Assembly (NCBI GenBank): GCA_963749365.1
Contig: CAVVME010000003.1
Coordinates: 744,001-808,000, forward strand
Source of the DNA: WHSW01 sp963749365
GTDB lineage: Bacteria; Actinomycetota; Thermoleophilia; Solirubrobacterales; 70-9
Reading direction: 5' to 3'
DNA length: 64,000 nucleotides
Below, piece after piece: positions 30,535 through 39,131 of this stretch. The translations under genes and the position numbers were made by a program. Below the pieces are notes generated by a model. That model made no database searches. It saw only the letters and a program-made list of their open reading frames with translations, and had not been told where the DNA came from. Each line of letters starts with the position of its first letter. Position 1 is the stretch's first letter.

Positions 30535-31901
30535 CGCAGGCCCCCGACCAGGGCGCGAAAGTGCTCGCCGCGCGCCTCGAAGTCGGGGTAGGCGTCAAAG
30601 CTCGCGCAGGCGGGCGCGAGCAGGACGACCTCGCCCGGACGCGCGGCCTCGGCGGCGGCGTCGACCGCGGCCGCGAGGCCGGCGCAGCGGCGGTGTGCGA
30701 CCCCGGCCCCCCAGGCCGGGTCGAGATCGCGCTCGAGCGCCTCGGCCGCCTCGCCGATCAGATAGCAGGCAGTGCAGCGCTCGGCGACGGCGACGGCCAG
30801 CTCGGCGAAGCCGCCGCCCTTGAGCGAGCCGCCGAGAATCGCATGGACGCCGGTGTCGAAGGAGCGCAGGGCGGCGACGGCGGCGGCGACGTTGGTCGCC
30901 TTGGAGTCGTTTACGTACAGCACCCCGACCAGCTCGGCGATCCGCTCGAGCCGGTGCGGTGACCCCCGGAAACGACGCAGCGCGCTGGCGATCGCATCGC
31001 GCTCGATCCCCATCGCCGCCGCCGCCGCGGCGGCGGCAGCGGCGTTGTCGGCGTTGTGGGGACCGATCAGCCCGAGCTCGGCGGTCTCGATCAGCGGCTC
31101 GCCGCCCAGGCTGAGAATCCCGGACTCGACCACAGCGTCGCACTCGGCGGTGGCTGTCCCGCCCGGCCGGCGGCAGAAGGCGACCCGGCGACCGGCTCCG
31201 CCGAGCTCGATCCCCGCCAGGGCCGGGTCGGAGCCGTTGAAGACGCAGATGTCGTCGGCCTGCTGGTTGCGGAAGATGCGCAGCTTCGCCTCCAGGTACC
31301 GCACGAGGCCGGCGTGACGGTCGAGGTGATCGGGCGAGATGTTGAGCAGCACTCCGCACTCGGGGGCGAACGCGTCGCTGTCCTCGAGCTGAAAGCTCGA
31401 GGCCTCACAGACGATCGTCGCCGAGGCCGCAACCGATCCGGGCAGCGAGGCAAGCGGCGTGCCGACGTTCCCGGCGATCGCGACCGGTTCGCCGGCGGCG
31501 CGCCAGACCTCGCCCAGCAGCTCGGTGACCGTGGTCTTGCCGTTGGTGCCGGTCACAGCACAGAAGCGGTTCGGCAGCAGCCGCCAGGCGAGCTCGAGCT
31601 CGCCGATGACCGGCAGCCCCCGCTCGCGGGCGACCGCGACCGGTGGGGCCTCGGCGGGCACGCCGGGGCTCTTGACCACGCAGCGCACGCGCTCGAGCGG
31701 CTCGATCGTGTCCCCATCCAGGATCACTTCGACGCCCGCCCCGGCAAGACCTTCCGTGCCCGGCGGACGCGCCGCGTCGATCCCGATCACGCGCTCGCCG
31801 AGGGCGGCCAGCAGCCCAGCGGCGGCCTGGCCTGAGCGGGCCAGCCCGACGACCAGGTAGGGGCCGGGCGGAAGCGGCGGTCGGCGCTCGATCTCGGGCA
31901 C
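30531..31901 (-). CDS. murD: UDP-N-acetylmuramoylalanine-D-glutamate ligase
   Basis: Mur ligase adding D-glutamate to UDP-MurNAc-L-Ala. N-terminal YLVVGLARSGQAAAGLLAAL, ATP loop FCAVTGTNGKTTVTELLGEV (GTNGKTT at 118-124), central LLNISPDHLDRHAGLVRYLE and C-terminal VLYVNDSKATNVAAAVAALR, LLAPACASFDAYPDFEARG are diagnostic. 456 residues. The GTG at 31901 has no ribosome binding site, and its upstream neighbour in the dcw order (mraY) is about 1 kb away across two opposite-strand genes, so murD must have its own promoter, which I could not locate. Confidence 0.95.
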   Translation of the reverse strand: MPEIERRPPLPPGPYLVVGLARSGQAAAGLLAALGERVIGIDAARPPGTEGLAGAGVEVILDGDTIEPLERVRCVVKSPGVPAEAPPVAVARERGLPVIGELELAWRLLPNRFCAVTGTNGKTTVTELLGEVWRAAGEPVAIAGNVGTPLASLPGSVAASATIVCEASSFQLEDSDAFAPECGVLLNISPDHLDRHAGLVRYLEAKLRIFRNQQADDICVFNGSDPALAGIELGGAGRRVAFCRRPGGTATAECDAVVESGILSLGGEPLIETAELGLIGPHNADNAAAAAAAAAAMGIERDAIASALRRFRGSPHRLERIAELVGVLYVNDSKATNVAAAVAALRSFDTGVHAILGGSLKGGGFAELAVAVAERCTACYLIGEAAEALERDLDPAWGAGVAHRRCAGLAAAVDAAAEAARPGEVVLLAPACASFDAYPDFEARGEHFRALVGGLR

Positions 31902-31974
31902 AAGCAGTAGTTTCGCGCCGCCCTGGACCGCCCCTGCGGCCGAGACGCGCTCGGGTCGCGGCGGGCGCGCCCGC

Positions 31975-31980
31975 TACCTT
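31975..31980 (+). promoter_or_regulatory. Candidate -10 hexamer of the three-helix membrane protein gene
   Basis: TACCTT lies seven bases before the ATG at 31988 in the divergent gap with murD. No ribosome binding site is seen. Confidence 0.4.
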
Positions 31981-31987
31981 CTGCGTG

Positions 31988-32410
31988 ATGGGCGAGCGAG
32001 TCAAGCGTGCGTCCGGAAAGACCGGCCGCTTCCTGGTCGAGATCGTCGCCGCGATCTTCGTCGGCATCGGGGTACCGCTGTTCTGGATCTGGCTCGGGTC
32101 GCAGATCCAGGGCGCCCGCGGCGTCAGCACCACGGTCGAGACCAGCACCGCCGCGATCATGATCGTCGGCATCCTGGTCAGCTACCTGGTGATCCTGATC
32201 ATCGCCGGCGCGATCCAGGCCCGCGAGCAGGGAGCGCGGCGGCCGCCGACTCGCCACCCGTGGACGCGCAGCATGCGCGACGAGCCCTACCGACCCGGAG
32301 ACGACAAGCTGAGCTCGGTCGAGGTGGTGTTCGTCGGCACCGCGGTCGTCGCCTCGATCGCGATGCTGATCTGGTTCTTCGGCTTCGCCGGCTCGCCGCT
32401 CCCGTCGTAG
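31988..32410 (+). CDS. Small membrane protein (three predicted helices) inside the dcw cluster
   Basis: I do not recognise the family. 140 residues: a basic start (GERVKRASGKTGRF), helices at about 16-40 (LVEIVAAIFVGIGVPLFWIW), 55-77 (AAIMIVGILVSYLVILIIAG) and 115-135 (VVFVGTAVVASIAMLIWFFG), with a positively charged RRPPTRHPWTRSMRDEPY loop. It is read opposite to the cell wall genes on both sides. The next gene continues in the same frame after this TAG stop. Location between murD and mraY is suggestive, but no function can be stated. Confidence 0.7.
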   Translation: MGERVKRASGKTGRFLVEIVAAIFVGIGVPLFWIWLGSQIQGARGVSTTVETSTAAIMIVGILVSYLVILIIAGAIQAREQGARRPPTRHPWTRSMRDEPYRPGDDKLSSVEVVFVGTAVVASIAMLIWFFGFAGSPLPS

Positions 32411-32425
32411 GCGATCGGCGAGTCC

Positions 32426-32839
32426 CTGTTCGAGGCAGCTCACAGCGACCGCTGCGTCGCGTCGCCCGCCGATCTCTGGGCGCTGTGGGCGGACCCGGAG
32501 CGCTGGCCGGACTGGAACCGCCAGCTCGAACGCGTCGAGGCCGACGGCGAGCTGCGGGTCGGCGCCGAGCTGCGGGCGAAGATGCGCCGCGGCGGCACGG
32601 TGGCATTCCGGGTGGTCGAGCTCGAGCCCGAGCGCCTGCTGCGGCTCGAGGCACGCTTCCCGGGCGCCCGGCTCGGCCACGAGCAGCGGCTGGCGGCGGG
32701 GCGCTCGAGCGTCGAGATCACCCACCGCGTGTATCTCGATGGCCCGTTGGCGGGCTTCTGGGCGCTGATGATGGGACGCGGGCGCCTCCGCGGGTCGGTG
32801 GTCGGCTTCGTCGAGCGCGAGCGCGAGCTGGCCGAGTAG
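32426..32839 (+). CDS. SRPBCC (START/Bet v1-like) domain protein, noncanonical start
   Basis: Ligand-binding helix-grip protein of polyketide cyclase/dehydratase type, about 137 residues. FEAAHSDRCVASPADLWALW then ADPERWPDWNRQLERVEADG is the standard opening, RVVELEPERLLRLEARFPG and SVEITHRVYLDGPLAGFWAL follow, and the final helix is complete. Between the TAG at 32408 and the ATG at 32582 there is no ATG, GTG or TTG in frame, and that ATG would remove the first third of the fold. CTG at 32426 sits where homologues start, so it is my choice; TAG read-through from the upstream membrane gene, which is in frame, is the alternative. Confidence 0.7.
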   Translation: MFEAAHSDRCVASPADLWALWADPERWPDWNRQLERVEADGELRVGAELRAKMRRGGTVAFRVVELEPERLLRLEARFPGARLGHEQRLAAGRSSVEITHRVYLDGPLAGFWALMMGRGRLRGSVVGFVERERELAE

Positions 32840-32866
32840 CTCGCCGCTCGCCGCTCGCCGCCGGCG

Positions 32867-33889
32867 CTACGGGATCGAGTTCTGGTACAGGGTGAAGCCG
32901 ATCCCCGAGCAGACGGCGGCGATGATCCAGAAGCGCAGCATGATCTTCGTCTCCGACCAGGCCAGCAGCTCGAAGTGATGGTGGACCGGCGCCATCAGCA
33001 GCACCCGACGGCGAAAGAGCTTGAAGCTGATCACCTGCACGGCGACCGAGAGCGCCTCGATGACGAAGATCCCGCCGAGAATGATCAACAGCAGCTCGGT
33101 CTGCGTCATCACCGCCAGCGCCCCGATCGCCCCGCCGAGGCCCAGTGAGCCGGTGTCACCCATGAAGATCGAGGCGGGAAACGAGTTGAACCAGAGAAAC
33201 CCGACCGAGGCGCCGACGAGGCAGGCCGAGAGCACCGCCAGACCCTCCTGGCCGTTGGTGATCGTGATCGCCGTGTAGGCAAGCAGGACCGTCGCGCACG
33301 ACCCGGCGGCGAGCCCGTCGAGGCCGTCGGTGAGGTTGACCGCGTTCGAGGCGCCGGCGATAACGAAGTAGACGAAGACCAGGTAGACGACCGGGCCGAG
33401 GTAGATCTCGGCGTCGAAGACACGGGCCTCGAGCGAGGGGGCGAGCCCGAGCTCGTCGTAGGCGACCCACCAGAGCGCCAGCGCGAGCCCGATCTGGACC
33501 AGCAGCTTGTAGCGGGCCCCGAGCCCGAGCGAGCGCCGCTTGGTGATCTTGATCCAGTCGTCGGCGAAGCCGAGCGCCGCGCAACCGAGAGCGACCCCGA
33601 ACACCGCCAGGCTGGCGGTGTCGAGGCCGGAGAGCACCAGGTATGGGATCGCGATCCCGAGAAAGACGATCAGCCCGCCCATCGTCGGCGTCCCCGCCTT
33701 GCCGTGGTGTCCCTCGGGGCCCTCCTCGCGGATCTGCTGGCCGAACTCCTTTACCCGCAGGTACTCGATGAACCGCGGGCCGAGAAAGATCGTGATCAGC
33801 ATTGCCGCCATCCCGGCGATCAGCACCTCGCCGCGGTCGATCGCGGTTGAGGCGACCTCGGTCACGACCTGGCCCGGGGGCAGGCTCAC
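32867..33889 (-). CDS. mraY: Phospho-N-acetylmuramoyl-pentapeptide transferase
   Basis: Integral membrane enzyme that forms lipid I from UDP-MurNAc-pentapeptide and undecaprenyl phosphate. About ten helices; REEGPEGHHGKAGTPTMGG then LIVFLG after the first helices, the catalytic LGFADDWIKITKRRSLGL aspartates, the NAVNLTDGLDGLAAGSCATV motif and the histidine-rich LLMAPVHHHFELLAWSETKI loop are all present. 340 residues. GTG at 33889 overlaps the murF stop. It is the last gene of the upstream half of the dcw cluster. Confidence 0.96.
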   Translation of the reverse strand: MSLPPGQVVTEVASTAIDRGEVLIAGMAAMLITIFLGPRFIEYLRVKEFGQQIREEGPEGHHGKAGTPTMGGLIVFLGIAIPYLVLSGLDTASLAVFGVALGCAALGFADDWIKITKRRSLGLGARYKLLVQIGLALALWWVAYDELGLAPSLEARVFDAEIYLGPVVYLVFVYFVIAGASNAVNLTDGLDGLAAGSCATVLLAYTAITITNGQEGLAVLSACLVGASVGFLWFNSFPASIFMGDTGSLGLGGAIGALAVMTQTELLLIILGGIFVIEALSVAVQVISFKLFRRRVLLMAPVHHHFELLAWSETKIMLRFWIIAAVCSGIGFTLYQNSIP

Positions 33890-35244
33890 GAGCGCGCCTC
33901 GAGCCTCGCCACCAGGCCGGCGGTGAACGCCTCGAGCCCGACCGAGCGGGAACCCTTGACCAGGACCCCGTCGCCGTCGCCGAGTAGCTCGGCAACCACC
34001 TCGACCGCGGCATCGGGGTCGGGCGCCCAGCGGTCGGCTCCGTAGTCGCGGGCGAGCTCGCCGACCCCGACGATCGGCTCGATCCCGAGCGCCCGCGCCG
34101 ACTCGGCCGCCTGGCGATGGTAGGTACCCCCGCCCGGCCCGAGCTCGGCCATCCCGCCGAGCACGGCGATCCGCCGGCCACCGACCTCGAGTGAGGCGAG
34201 GTACTCGAGCGCCGCGCGCATCGAGATCGGATTGGCGTTGTAGCAATCGTTGACGAGCACCGCGCCTCCGGGCAGCTCGACCAGCTCGCCCCGCAGCCGC
34301 GAGAAGGATATGTCGGGCGCCCGACGGGCCATCTCGGCCGGCTCGGCGCCGAGGGCGACGCCGATCGCGACCGCGCAGGCGGCGTTGAGCAGGTTGTGGG
34401 CGCCGCCGAACGGCAGCTCGAAGGTCGCCTCCCCGCGGGGCGTCGCGATCCGCGCCACCAGGCCCAGCCCGCGGGGCTCGGCCGAGCGCACCTCGACCTC
34501 GCCGCCGGGTCCGAAGCTGATCGTCGCCAGGCGCTGGTCGAGATGCGGCGCCAGCGCCGGCTCGTCGGCCGGAACCACCGCCCGCCCGTGGTCGCCCAGC
34601 CCTGCCAGGATCTCGGCCTTGGCCGCGGCGACGGCCTGCTCGCTGCCGAGCAGCTCGAGATGGACCGGGCCGACGTTGGTGATCGCGGCCACGTCGGGCT
34701 CGGCGATCGCACACAGCTCGGCGATCTGGCCGCGACCGCGCATCGCCATCTCGAGCACCAGGAGCTCGGTCTCGGTCGGGGCCGAGAGGATCGCCAGGGG
34801 CAGGCCGATCTCGGTGTTGAAGTTCTCGGGGCTGGCGTGGAGGCGGAACGGGAGGATCGCCCGGCAGATGTCCTTGACCGACGTCTTGCCGGTCGAGCCG
34901 GTGATCCCGACCACTCGACAGCCGAGCTCGCGACGCCAGGCGCGTGCCAGCGACTGCAGCGAGCCGAGCGGGTCAGACGAGACGAGCACCCAGCCCGCGA
35001 GCTCTGCGGTCGCGAGCTCGTCGGCGTGACCGGGCTCGACCACCGCACCCCAGGCGCCGGCTCGCAGTGCCTCGGCCGCGTGCTCGCCGCCGTCGGCGCG
35101 CTCACCGCGAAGGCCGAAGAACAGATCGCCGGAGGCGACCTCGCGGGAGTCGATCAGCGCCCGGGTCGGCGGGCCGGCCGCGCCCTCGCGGACGATCGCC
35201 GCATCCGCGGCCGCGGCGATCCGCGCCGGCTCGAGCTCGATCAC
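33886..35244 (-). CDS. murF: UDP-MurNAc-tripeptide-D-Ala-D-Ala ligase
   Basis: Mur ligase that adds the D-Ala-D-Ala dipeptide and finishes the pentapeptide precursor. SREVASGDLFFGLRGERADG at the N-terminus, ATP loop VVGITGSTGKTSVKDICRAI, LGLPLAILSAPTETELLVLE region with MRGRGQIAELCAIA, ITNVGPVHLELLGS and C-terminal LVNDCYNANPISMRAALEYL are MurF hallmarks. 452 residues. The start overlaps the murE stop by four bases and its own stop overlaps mraY, so it is fully coupled within the operon. Confidence 0.95.
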   Translation of the reverse strand: MIELEPARIAAAADAAIVREGAAGPPTRALIDSREVASGDLFFGLRGERADGGEHAAEALRAGAWGAVVEPGHADELATAELAGWVLVSSDPLGSLQSLARAWRRELGCRVVGITGSTGKTSVKDICRAILPFRLHASPENFNTEIGLPLAILSAPTETELLVLEMAMRGRGQIAELCAIAEPDVAAITNVGPVHLELLGSEQAVAAAKAEILAGLGDHGRAVVPADEPALAPHLDQRLATISFGPGGEVEVRSAEPRGLGLVARIATPRGEATFELPFGGAHNLLNAACAVAIGVALGAEPAEMARRAPDISFSRLRGELVELPGGAVLVNDCYNANPISMRAALEYLASLEVGGRRIAVLGGMAELGPGGGTYHRQAAESARALGIEPIVGVGELARDYGADRWAPDPDAAVEVVAELLGDGDGVLVKGSRSVGLEAFTAGLVARLEARS

Positions 35245-36719
35245 TGGCCGGCGCGCGCCGGCGCGGCGAGCCGGCGCAGCTCCTCGCGCGCTACGTCGCG
35301 ATCGTCGAACGGGATCTTGCGACCCGCCTCGAACTCCTGGCCCTGCTCGTGGCCCTTGCCGGCGATCACGACCGCGTCACCGCCGCTCGCCGCCTCGAGC
35401 GCGAGCCCGATCGCCGCCCGGCGATCGGGCTCGACCTCGATCTCCGCCGTGCCCCCGGTCATCCCGGCGCGGATCTCGGCGACGATCGCCAGCGGGTCCT
35501 CCGAGCGTGGGTTGTCGGAGGTGACCACCGCCAGATCGGCGAGCCGGGCGGCGATCTCGCCCATCAGCGGCCGCTTCTCGCGGTCGCGATCGCCGCCGCA
35601 GCCGAAGACGCAGACCACTCGCCCGTCGGTCAGCTGCCGGGCGGCGTCGAGGACGTTCTCGAGCGAGTCCGGGGTGTGCGCGTAATCGACGATCACTGCA
35701 AACGGCTGGCCCTCGTCGACCGGCTCGAAGCGGCCCGGAACACGATCGGCGCTCGCCAGCCGCGCGACCGCGTCGGCGAGCGGGATGCCGAGCGCGCCCG
35801 CGCAGGCGATCGCACAGAGCGCGTTCTCGATGTTGAACCGGCCCGGGAGCGGCAGCGCCACCTCGGCCTCGCCGTCCGGCGCCAGGCAGCGAAAGCGCGC
35901 GCCTGCAGGTCCGAACGACGGCTCCAGGGCACGGTAGGCGGCGCGCTCGTCGCCGCGAGCCGAGAAGGTCAGCGCCTCGAACTCGGCCGCGAGCCGATCG
36001 CCGTAGGGATCGTCGAGGTTGATCACACCGCGCTCCGGCCGCCCGGCCTCGAACAGGCGGCGTTTGGCGAGAAAGTAGTCGTCCATGTCGGCGTGGAAGT
36101 CGAGGTGGTCCTGGGTCAGGTTCGTGAACGCGGCGACCGCGAACCGGATCCCGTCCGCCCGGCGCAGGGCCAGCGCGTGCGAGGAGACCTCCATCGCGCA
36201 GGCGCGGTCGCCGCCTTCGACCATGCGGCGGAAGGTCGCCTGCAGGTCGATCGCCTCCGGAGTCGTGCGCTCGACCTCCTCCTCGACCCCGCCGACGACC
36301 CGCTTCACCGTCCCCAGCAGGCCTGTCTGGACCCCGGCGCTCTCGAGCAGCTGACGGACCAGGAACGCGGTCGTCGTCTTCCCGTTCGTGCCCGTGATCC
36401 CGACCACGCGCAGCTCCGCGGTCGGGTCGTCGTAGAAGCGGACCGCCGCATGGGCCATCGCCGCGCGGCCGTCGGCGACCACGGCTTGCACGACCCATGG
36501 CTCGAGCTCGAGCCGGTGCTCGACCGCGACCGCGGCAGCGCCTGCCTGGACGGCGAGTGGCGCGAATCGATGCCCGTCGGCGACCGAGCCCGGGTAGCAG
36601 AAGAACATCGACCCCTCCCGCACCCGCCGGCTGTCGTAGGCGAGGCCGGTGATCTCGACCTCAGCGTCGCCGACGACCTCGGTCACGTCGGCGCCGGCGA
36701 GCAGCTCGCGAAGCTTCAC
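35241..36719 (-). CDS. murE: UDP-MurNAc-L-Ala-D-Glu meso-diaminopimelate ligase
   Basis: Mur ligase for the third stem residue. ATP loop VVGITGTNGKTTTAFLVRQL; TTPEAIDLQATFRRMVEGG; ACAMEVSSHALALRRADGI; and the residue-3 specificity motif TSDNPRSEDPLAIVAEIRAG. The DNPR motif is the one linked to meso-diaminopimelate, so DAP-type peptidoglycan is expected. VIAGKGHEQGQEF is near the C-terminus. 492 residues from GTG 36719. TAGAAT seven bases upstream and a 37-base gap after ftsI suggest an internal leaderless promoter here. Confidence 0.94.
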   Translation of the reverse strand: MKLRELLAGADVTEVVGDAEVEITGLAYDSRRVREGSMFFCYPGSVADGHRFAPLAVQAGAAAVAVEHRLELEPWVVQAVVADGRAAMAHAAVRFYDDPTAELRVVGITGTNGKTTTAFLVRQLLESAGVQTGLLGTVKRVVGGVEEEVERTTPEAIDLQATFRRMVEGGDRACAMEVSSHALALRRADGIRFAVAAFTNLTQDHLDFHADMDDYFLAKRRLFEAGRPERGVINLDDPYGDRLAAEFEALTFSARGDERAAYRALEPSFGPAGARFRCLAPDGEAEVALPLPGRFNIENALCAIACAGALGIPLADAVARLASADRVPGRFEPVDEGQPFAVIVDYAHTPDSLENVLDAARQLTDGRVVCVFGCGGDRDREKRPLMGEIAARLADLAVVTSDNPRSEDPLAIVAEIRAGMTGGTAEIEVEPDRRAAIGLALEAASGGDAVVIAGKGHEQGQEFEAGRKIPFDDRDVAREELRRLAAPARAGQ

Positions 36720-36726
36720 GCCGGCG

Positions 36727-36732
36727 ATTCTA
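36727..36732 (-). promoter_or_regulatory. Candidate internal promoter -10 for murE
   Basis: TAGAAT lies seven bases before the murE GTG in the 37-base gap after ftsI. It would allow murE-murF-mraY to be expressed independently of the MraZ-controlled promoter. Confidence 0.4.
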
Positions 36733-36756
36733 GGAAGGGGACTCGACGCCCAGCGC

Positions 36757-38448
36757 TCAGCCTCCGTCCGGTGCGATCCCCAGGTGCGGCAGCGCGTAGC
36801 GGGCGATCTCGCCGAACGCCGGCGCCGCCACGGTCCCACCGTAGTAATCGCCCTTCGGGTTGTCGACCACCACCGCGACCAGCAGCCGCGGGTCCTCGGC
36901 CGGGGCGAAGCCGACGAAGGAGGCGACGAACTCACTCTCCGAGTAGGTCCCGGTCTCGGGGTCGACCTTCTGCGCGGTGCCGGTCTTGCCGGCCAGCGTG
37001 TAGCCGGGGACCTCCACCGCCGATGCGGTGCCGCCGGCCTCGAGCACGCCCTCCAACATCTCGCGAAGCTCGGCAGCGTGGCCGTCGCTGATCACCCGCT
37101 CGCCGGGATCGCGAGCGACCCGGACCCCGTCCTGCGCGGCCACCAGCCGCGGAGCGCGGAGGACCCCGTCGCCGGCGATCGCCGAGTACGCGGCGGCGAT
37201 CTGGATCGGGGTCACCGAGAGGCCCTGGCCAAGCGGCAGGTTGCCCATCGTCGAGCCCGAGTAGTCATCGGGGTCGGGGATGATCCCCTGCTCGTCGCCG
37301 GCAAACTGGATCCCGGTCGGGCGACCGAACCCGAACCGTCGCACCCAGAGGTCGAATCTGCCGCCGTACTTCGAGTCGCCGAACTCGTCGTTGAGCGTCA
37401 GCCCAATGAGCACGGCGCCGACGTTCGAGGACTGCTGGATGATCTCCGAGACCGAAGCGCTGATGTACCCGCGCGGATGCGACTCCTCGATCGTTCGGTC
37501 GGCGACCCGCAGCGTCGGTGGCAGGTCGAAGCTGGTCTGCGGCGTGACCACGCCGTCCTCGAGCGCGCCCGCGACCGTGAACGCCTTGAACGTCGAGCCG
37601 GGCTCGTAGGTGAACCCGGTGGCCATGTTGCGCAGCTCGTCGGGGCTCGCGGAGTCGAGCTCGGTCGGGTCGAAGGGCGGCCAGTTGGCCATCGCCAGCA
37701 CGTCGGAGCTGCGCGGGTCCATGACCACGGCGGTGGCCCCGTCGGGCTGGTAGGCGGTGCCGATCCCCGCCAGGACGCTCTCGGTCTCGGCCTGCAGGTC
37801 GGCGTCGAGGGTCAGTTGCAGGTCCGACCCGGCCTCGGCGCCGGCGATCGTCTGCCGCTCGAGCTCGTCGCCGAGCGCGTCGCGGACGACCTCACGCTCG
37901 CCGTCGGTGCCGTGCAGAAGCTCGTCCTCGGACGCCTCGAGCCCGGTCAGGCCCTGGTTCTCGACCCCGACCGTGCCGATCACCTGCGAGGCCAGCTCGC
38001 CCTGCGGATAGATCCTGCGGCTGTCGGGCAGCAGTGCGATCCCGGGCAGGTCGAGCTTTTCGATCTTCGCCGCCGCGTCGAGGCTCGCCTTGCGCTCGAT
38101 GTAGGCGAAGCCCGACTCCCGATCGGCGAGCGCCGCCAGGATCGGCTTCTCCTCCGACTCCAGCGCTCGCGCGAGCTTGCGCGCCGTCGACTCGGGGTCG
38201 GTGACCTGATACGGCGTCGCGATCACCGTCGCCGCGTCCTCGGAGACGGCGAGCGACTTGCCGTCGCGATCGGAGATCGTCCCGCGCGAGCCGGGGACGA
38301 CAACCGACTCGACCTGCTGGCTCTGGGCCTCGGCGCTGTAGCGGCCGCCGTTGACTCCCTGGACCCAGCCCGCGCGGACGAGGACGATCAACAGCAGGGC
38401 GATGAATCCGGCGAACAGCAGGCCGACGCGGCGGTCGATCAGGCTCAC
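36757..38448 (-). CDS. ftsI: Septal penicillin-binding protein FtsI (class B transpeptidase)
   Basis: Cross-links septal peptidoglycan in complex with FtsW. A membrane anchor at residues 8-27 (VGLLFAGFIALLLIVLVRAG), a dimerisation/pedestal region starting PGSRGTISDRDGKSLAVSED, and the transpeptidase domain with S285 in STFK (285-288), SSN (340-342) and KTGT (488-491). All three active-site motifs are intact. 563 residues, with no PASTA domain visible at the end. ATG overlaps the FtsL-like gene stop by four bases. Confidence 0.95.
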   Translation of the reverse strand: MSLIDRRVGLLFAGFIALLLIVLVRAGWVQGVNGGRYSAEAQSQQVESVVVPGSRGTISDRDGKSLAVSEDAATVIATPYQVTDPESTARKLARALESEEKPILAALADRESGFAYIERKASLDAAAKIEKLDLPGIALLPDSRRIYPQGELASQVIGTVGVENQGLTGLEASEDELLHGTDGEREVVRDALGDELERQTIAGAEAGSDLQLTLDADLQAETESVLAGIGTAYQPDGATAVVMDPRSSDVLAMANWPPFDPTELDSASPDELRNMATGFTYEPGSTFKAFTVAGALEDGVVTPQTSFDLPPTLRVADRTIEESHPRGYISASVSEIIQQSSNVGAVLIGLTLNDEFGDSKYGGRFDLWVRRFGFGRPTGIQFAGDEQGIIPDPDDYSGSTMGNLPLGQGLSVTPIQIAAAYSAIAGDGVLRAPRLVAAQDGVRVARDPGERVISDGHAAELREMLEGVLEAGGTASAVEVPGYTLAGKTGTAQKVDPETGTYSESEFVASFVGFAPAEDPRLLVAVVVDNPKGDYYGGTVAAPAFGEIARYALPHLGIAPDGG

Positions 38449-39128
38449 GGCGCGGCGACCCCGCCGCCGGCCGGTGCCGCCGGCGCGGCCGGAGCGACGG
38501 GGGCGGTCGCGACCGCGGTCTCGGGCGCGACGGTCGGCGCGACCGCGGCAGCATCCTCGGCGACCGGCGGCACCGTGGGGGCCGTCTCCACCGGCGCCAC
38601 GGTCGGCGCCGGGGCCACGTAGCCGGTCGAGCCAAGCTCACCCTCGCGCAGGCGGCGGGCCGCCTCGGCGGCGTCGGCTGAAGACTGGCGCAGATAGCGG
38701 ATCGCGCCGGGTTCGGGGATGAACATCCCCATCTCGCTCGCCGCCGACTCGACCTCATCGCTGGAGAGGCGGGTCGCGATGTCGCCGCGTAGAGCGGAGT
38801 TGAGCCGCTCGAGCTCATCCGCCTGGCGGGCTGCTTCGCTCGAGGAGGCGCTGAAGCTGAGCGCGATCACGTTCAGGGCGACGATCCCGATCAGCAGGCC
38901 TCCGAGCAGCCCGATCCAGAGCCGTGACCTGGTCAGGCGGACGACCAGTCCCGAGTCGGCCAGGTCACCGACCGCGTGCGCGGTGCGCCCGACGGCAACC
39001 GGGACGAAGCCCGCGACCGGGGTCTGGCGCCGCGGGGCCGGGCGCCGCTTGGGCGCCGCCGAGCGGGCCGGCTTGCGGGACGCGGCGCGACGCGCGGCGG
39101 CGGTTCGGGCTGTCGCGGTCGCTGCCAT
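38445..39128 (-). CDS. ftsL: FtsL-like divisome protein
   Basis: Position between rsmH and ftsI and topology identify it as the FtsL/septum-formation initiator counterpart; sequence similarity alone would be weak. 227 residues: an alanine/arginine-rich cytoplasmic region of about 70 residues, a transmembrane helix (LWIGLLGGLLIGIVALNVIA), a coiled-coil stretch with heptad pattern (SEAARQADELERLNSALRGD) and the GMFIPEPGAIRYLR segment typical of FtsL/DivIC ends. The last ~65 residues are an Ala/Pro/Val/Thr-rich extension with repeated APTV, not found in FtsL generally. Confidence 0.8.
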   Translation of the reverse strand: MAATATARTAAARRAASRKPARSAAPKRRPAPRRQTPVAGFVPVAVGRTAHAVGDLADSGLVVRLTRSRLWIGLLGGLLIGIVALNVIALSFSASSSEAARQADELERLNSALRGDIATRLSSDEVESAASEMGMFIPEPGAIRYLRQSSADAAEAARRLREGELGSTGYVAPAPTVAPVETAPTVPPVAEDAAAVAPTVAPETAVATAPVAPAAPAAPAGGGVAAP

Positions 39129-39131
39129 CTC

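Noticed and set aside
36649..38622. Plus-strand open frame of 657 codons opposite ftsI and the FtsL-like gene
   Set aside because: Shadow of ftsI; composition and lack of domains do not support a gene.
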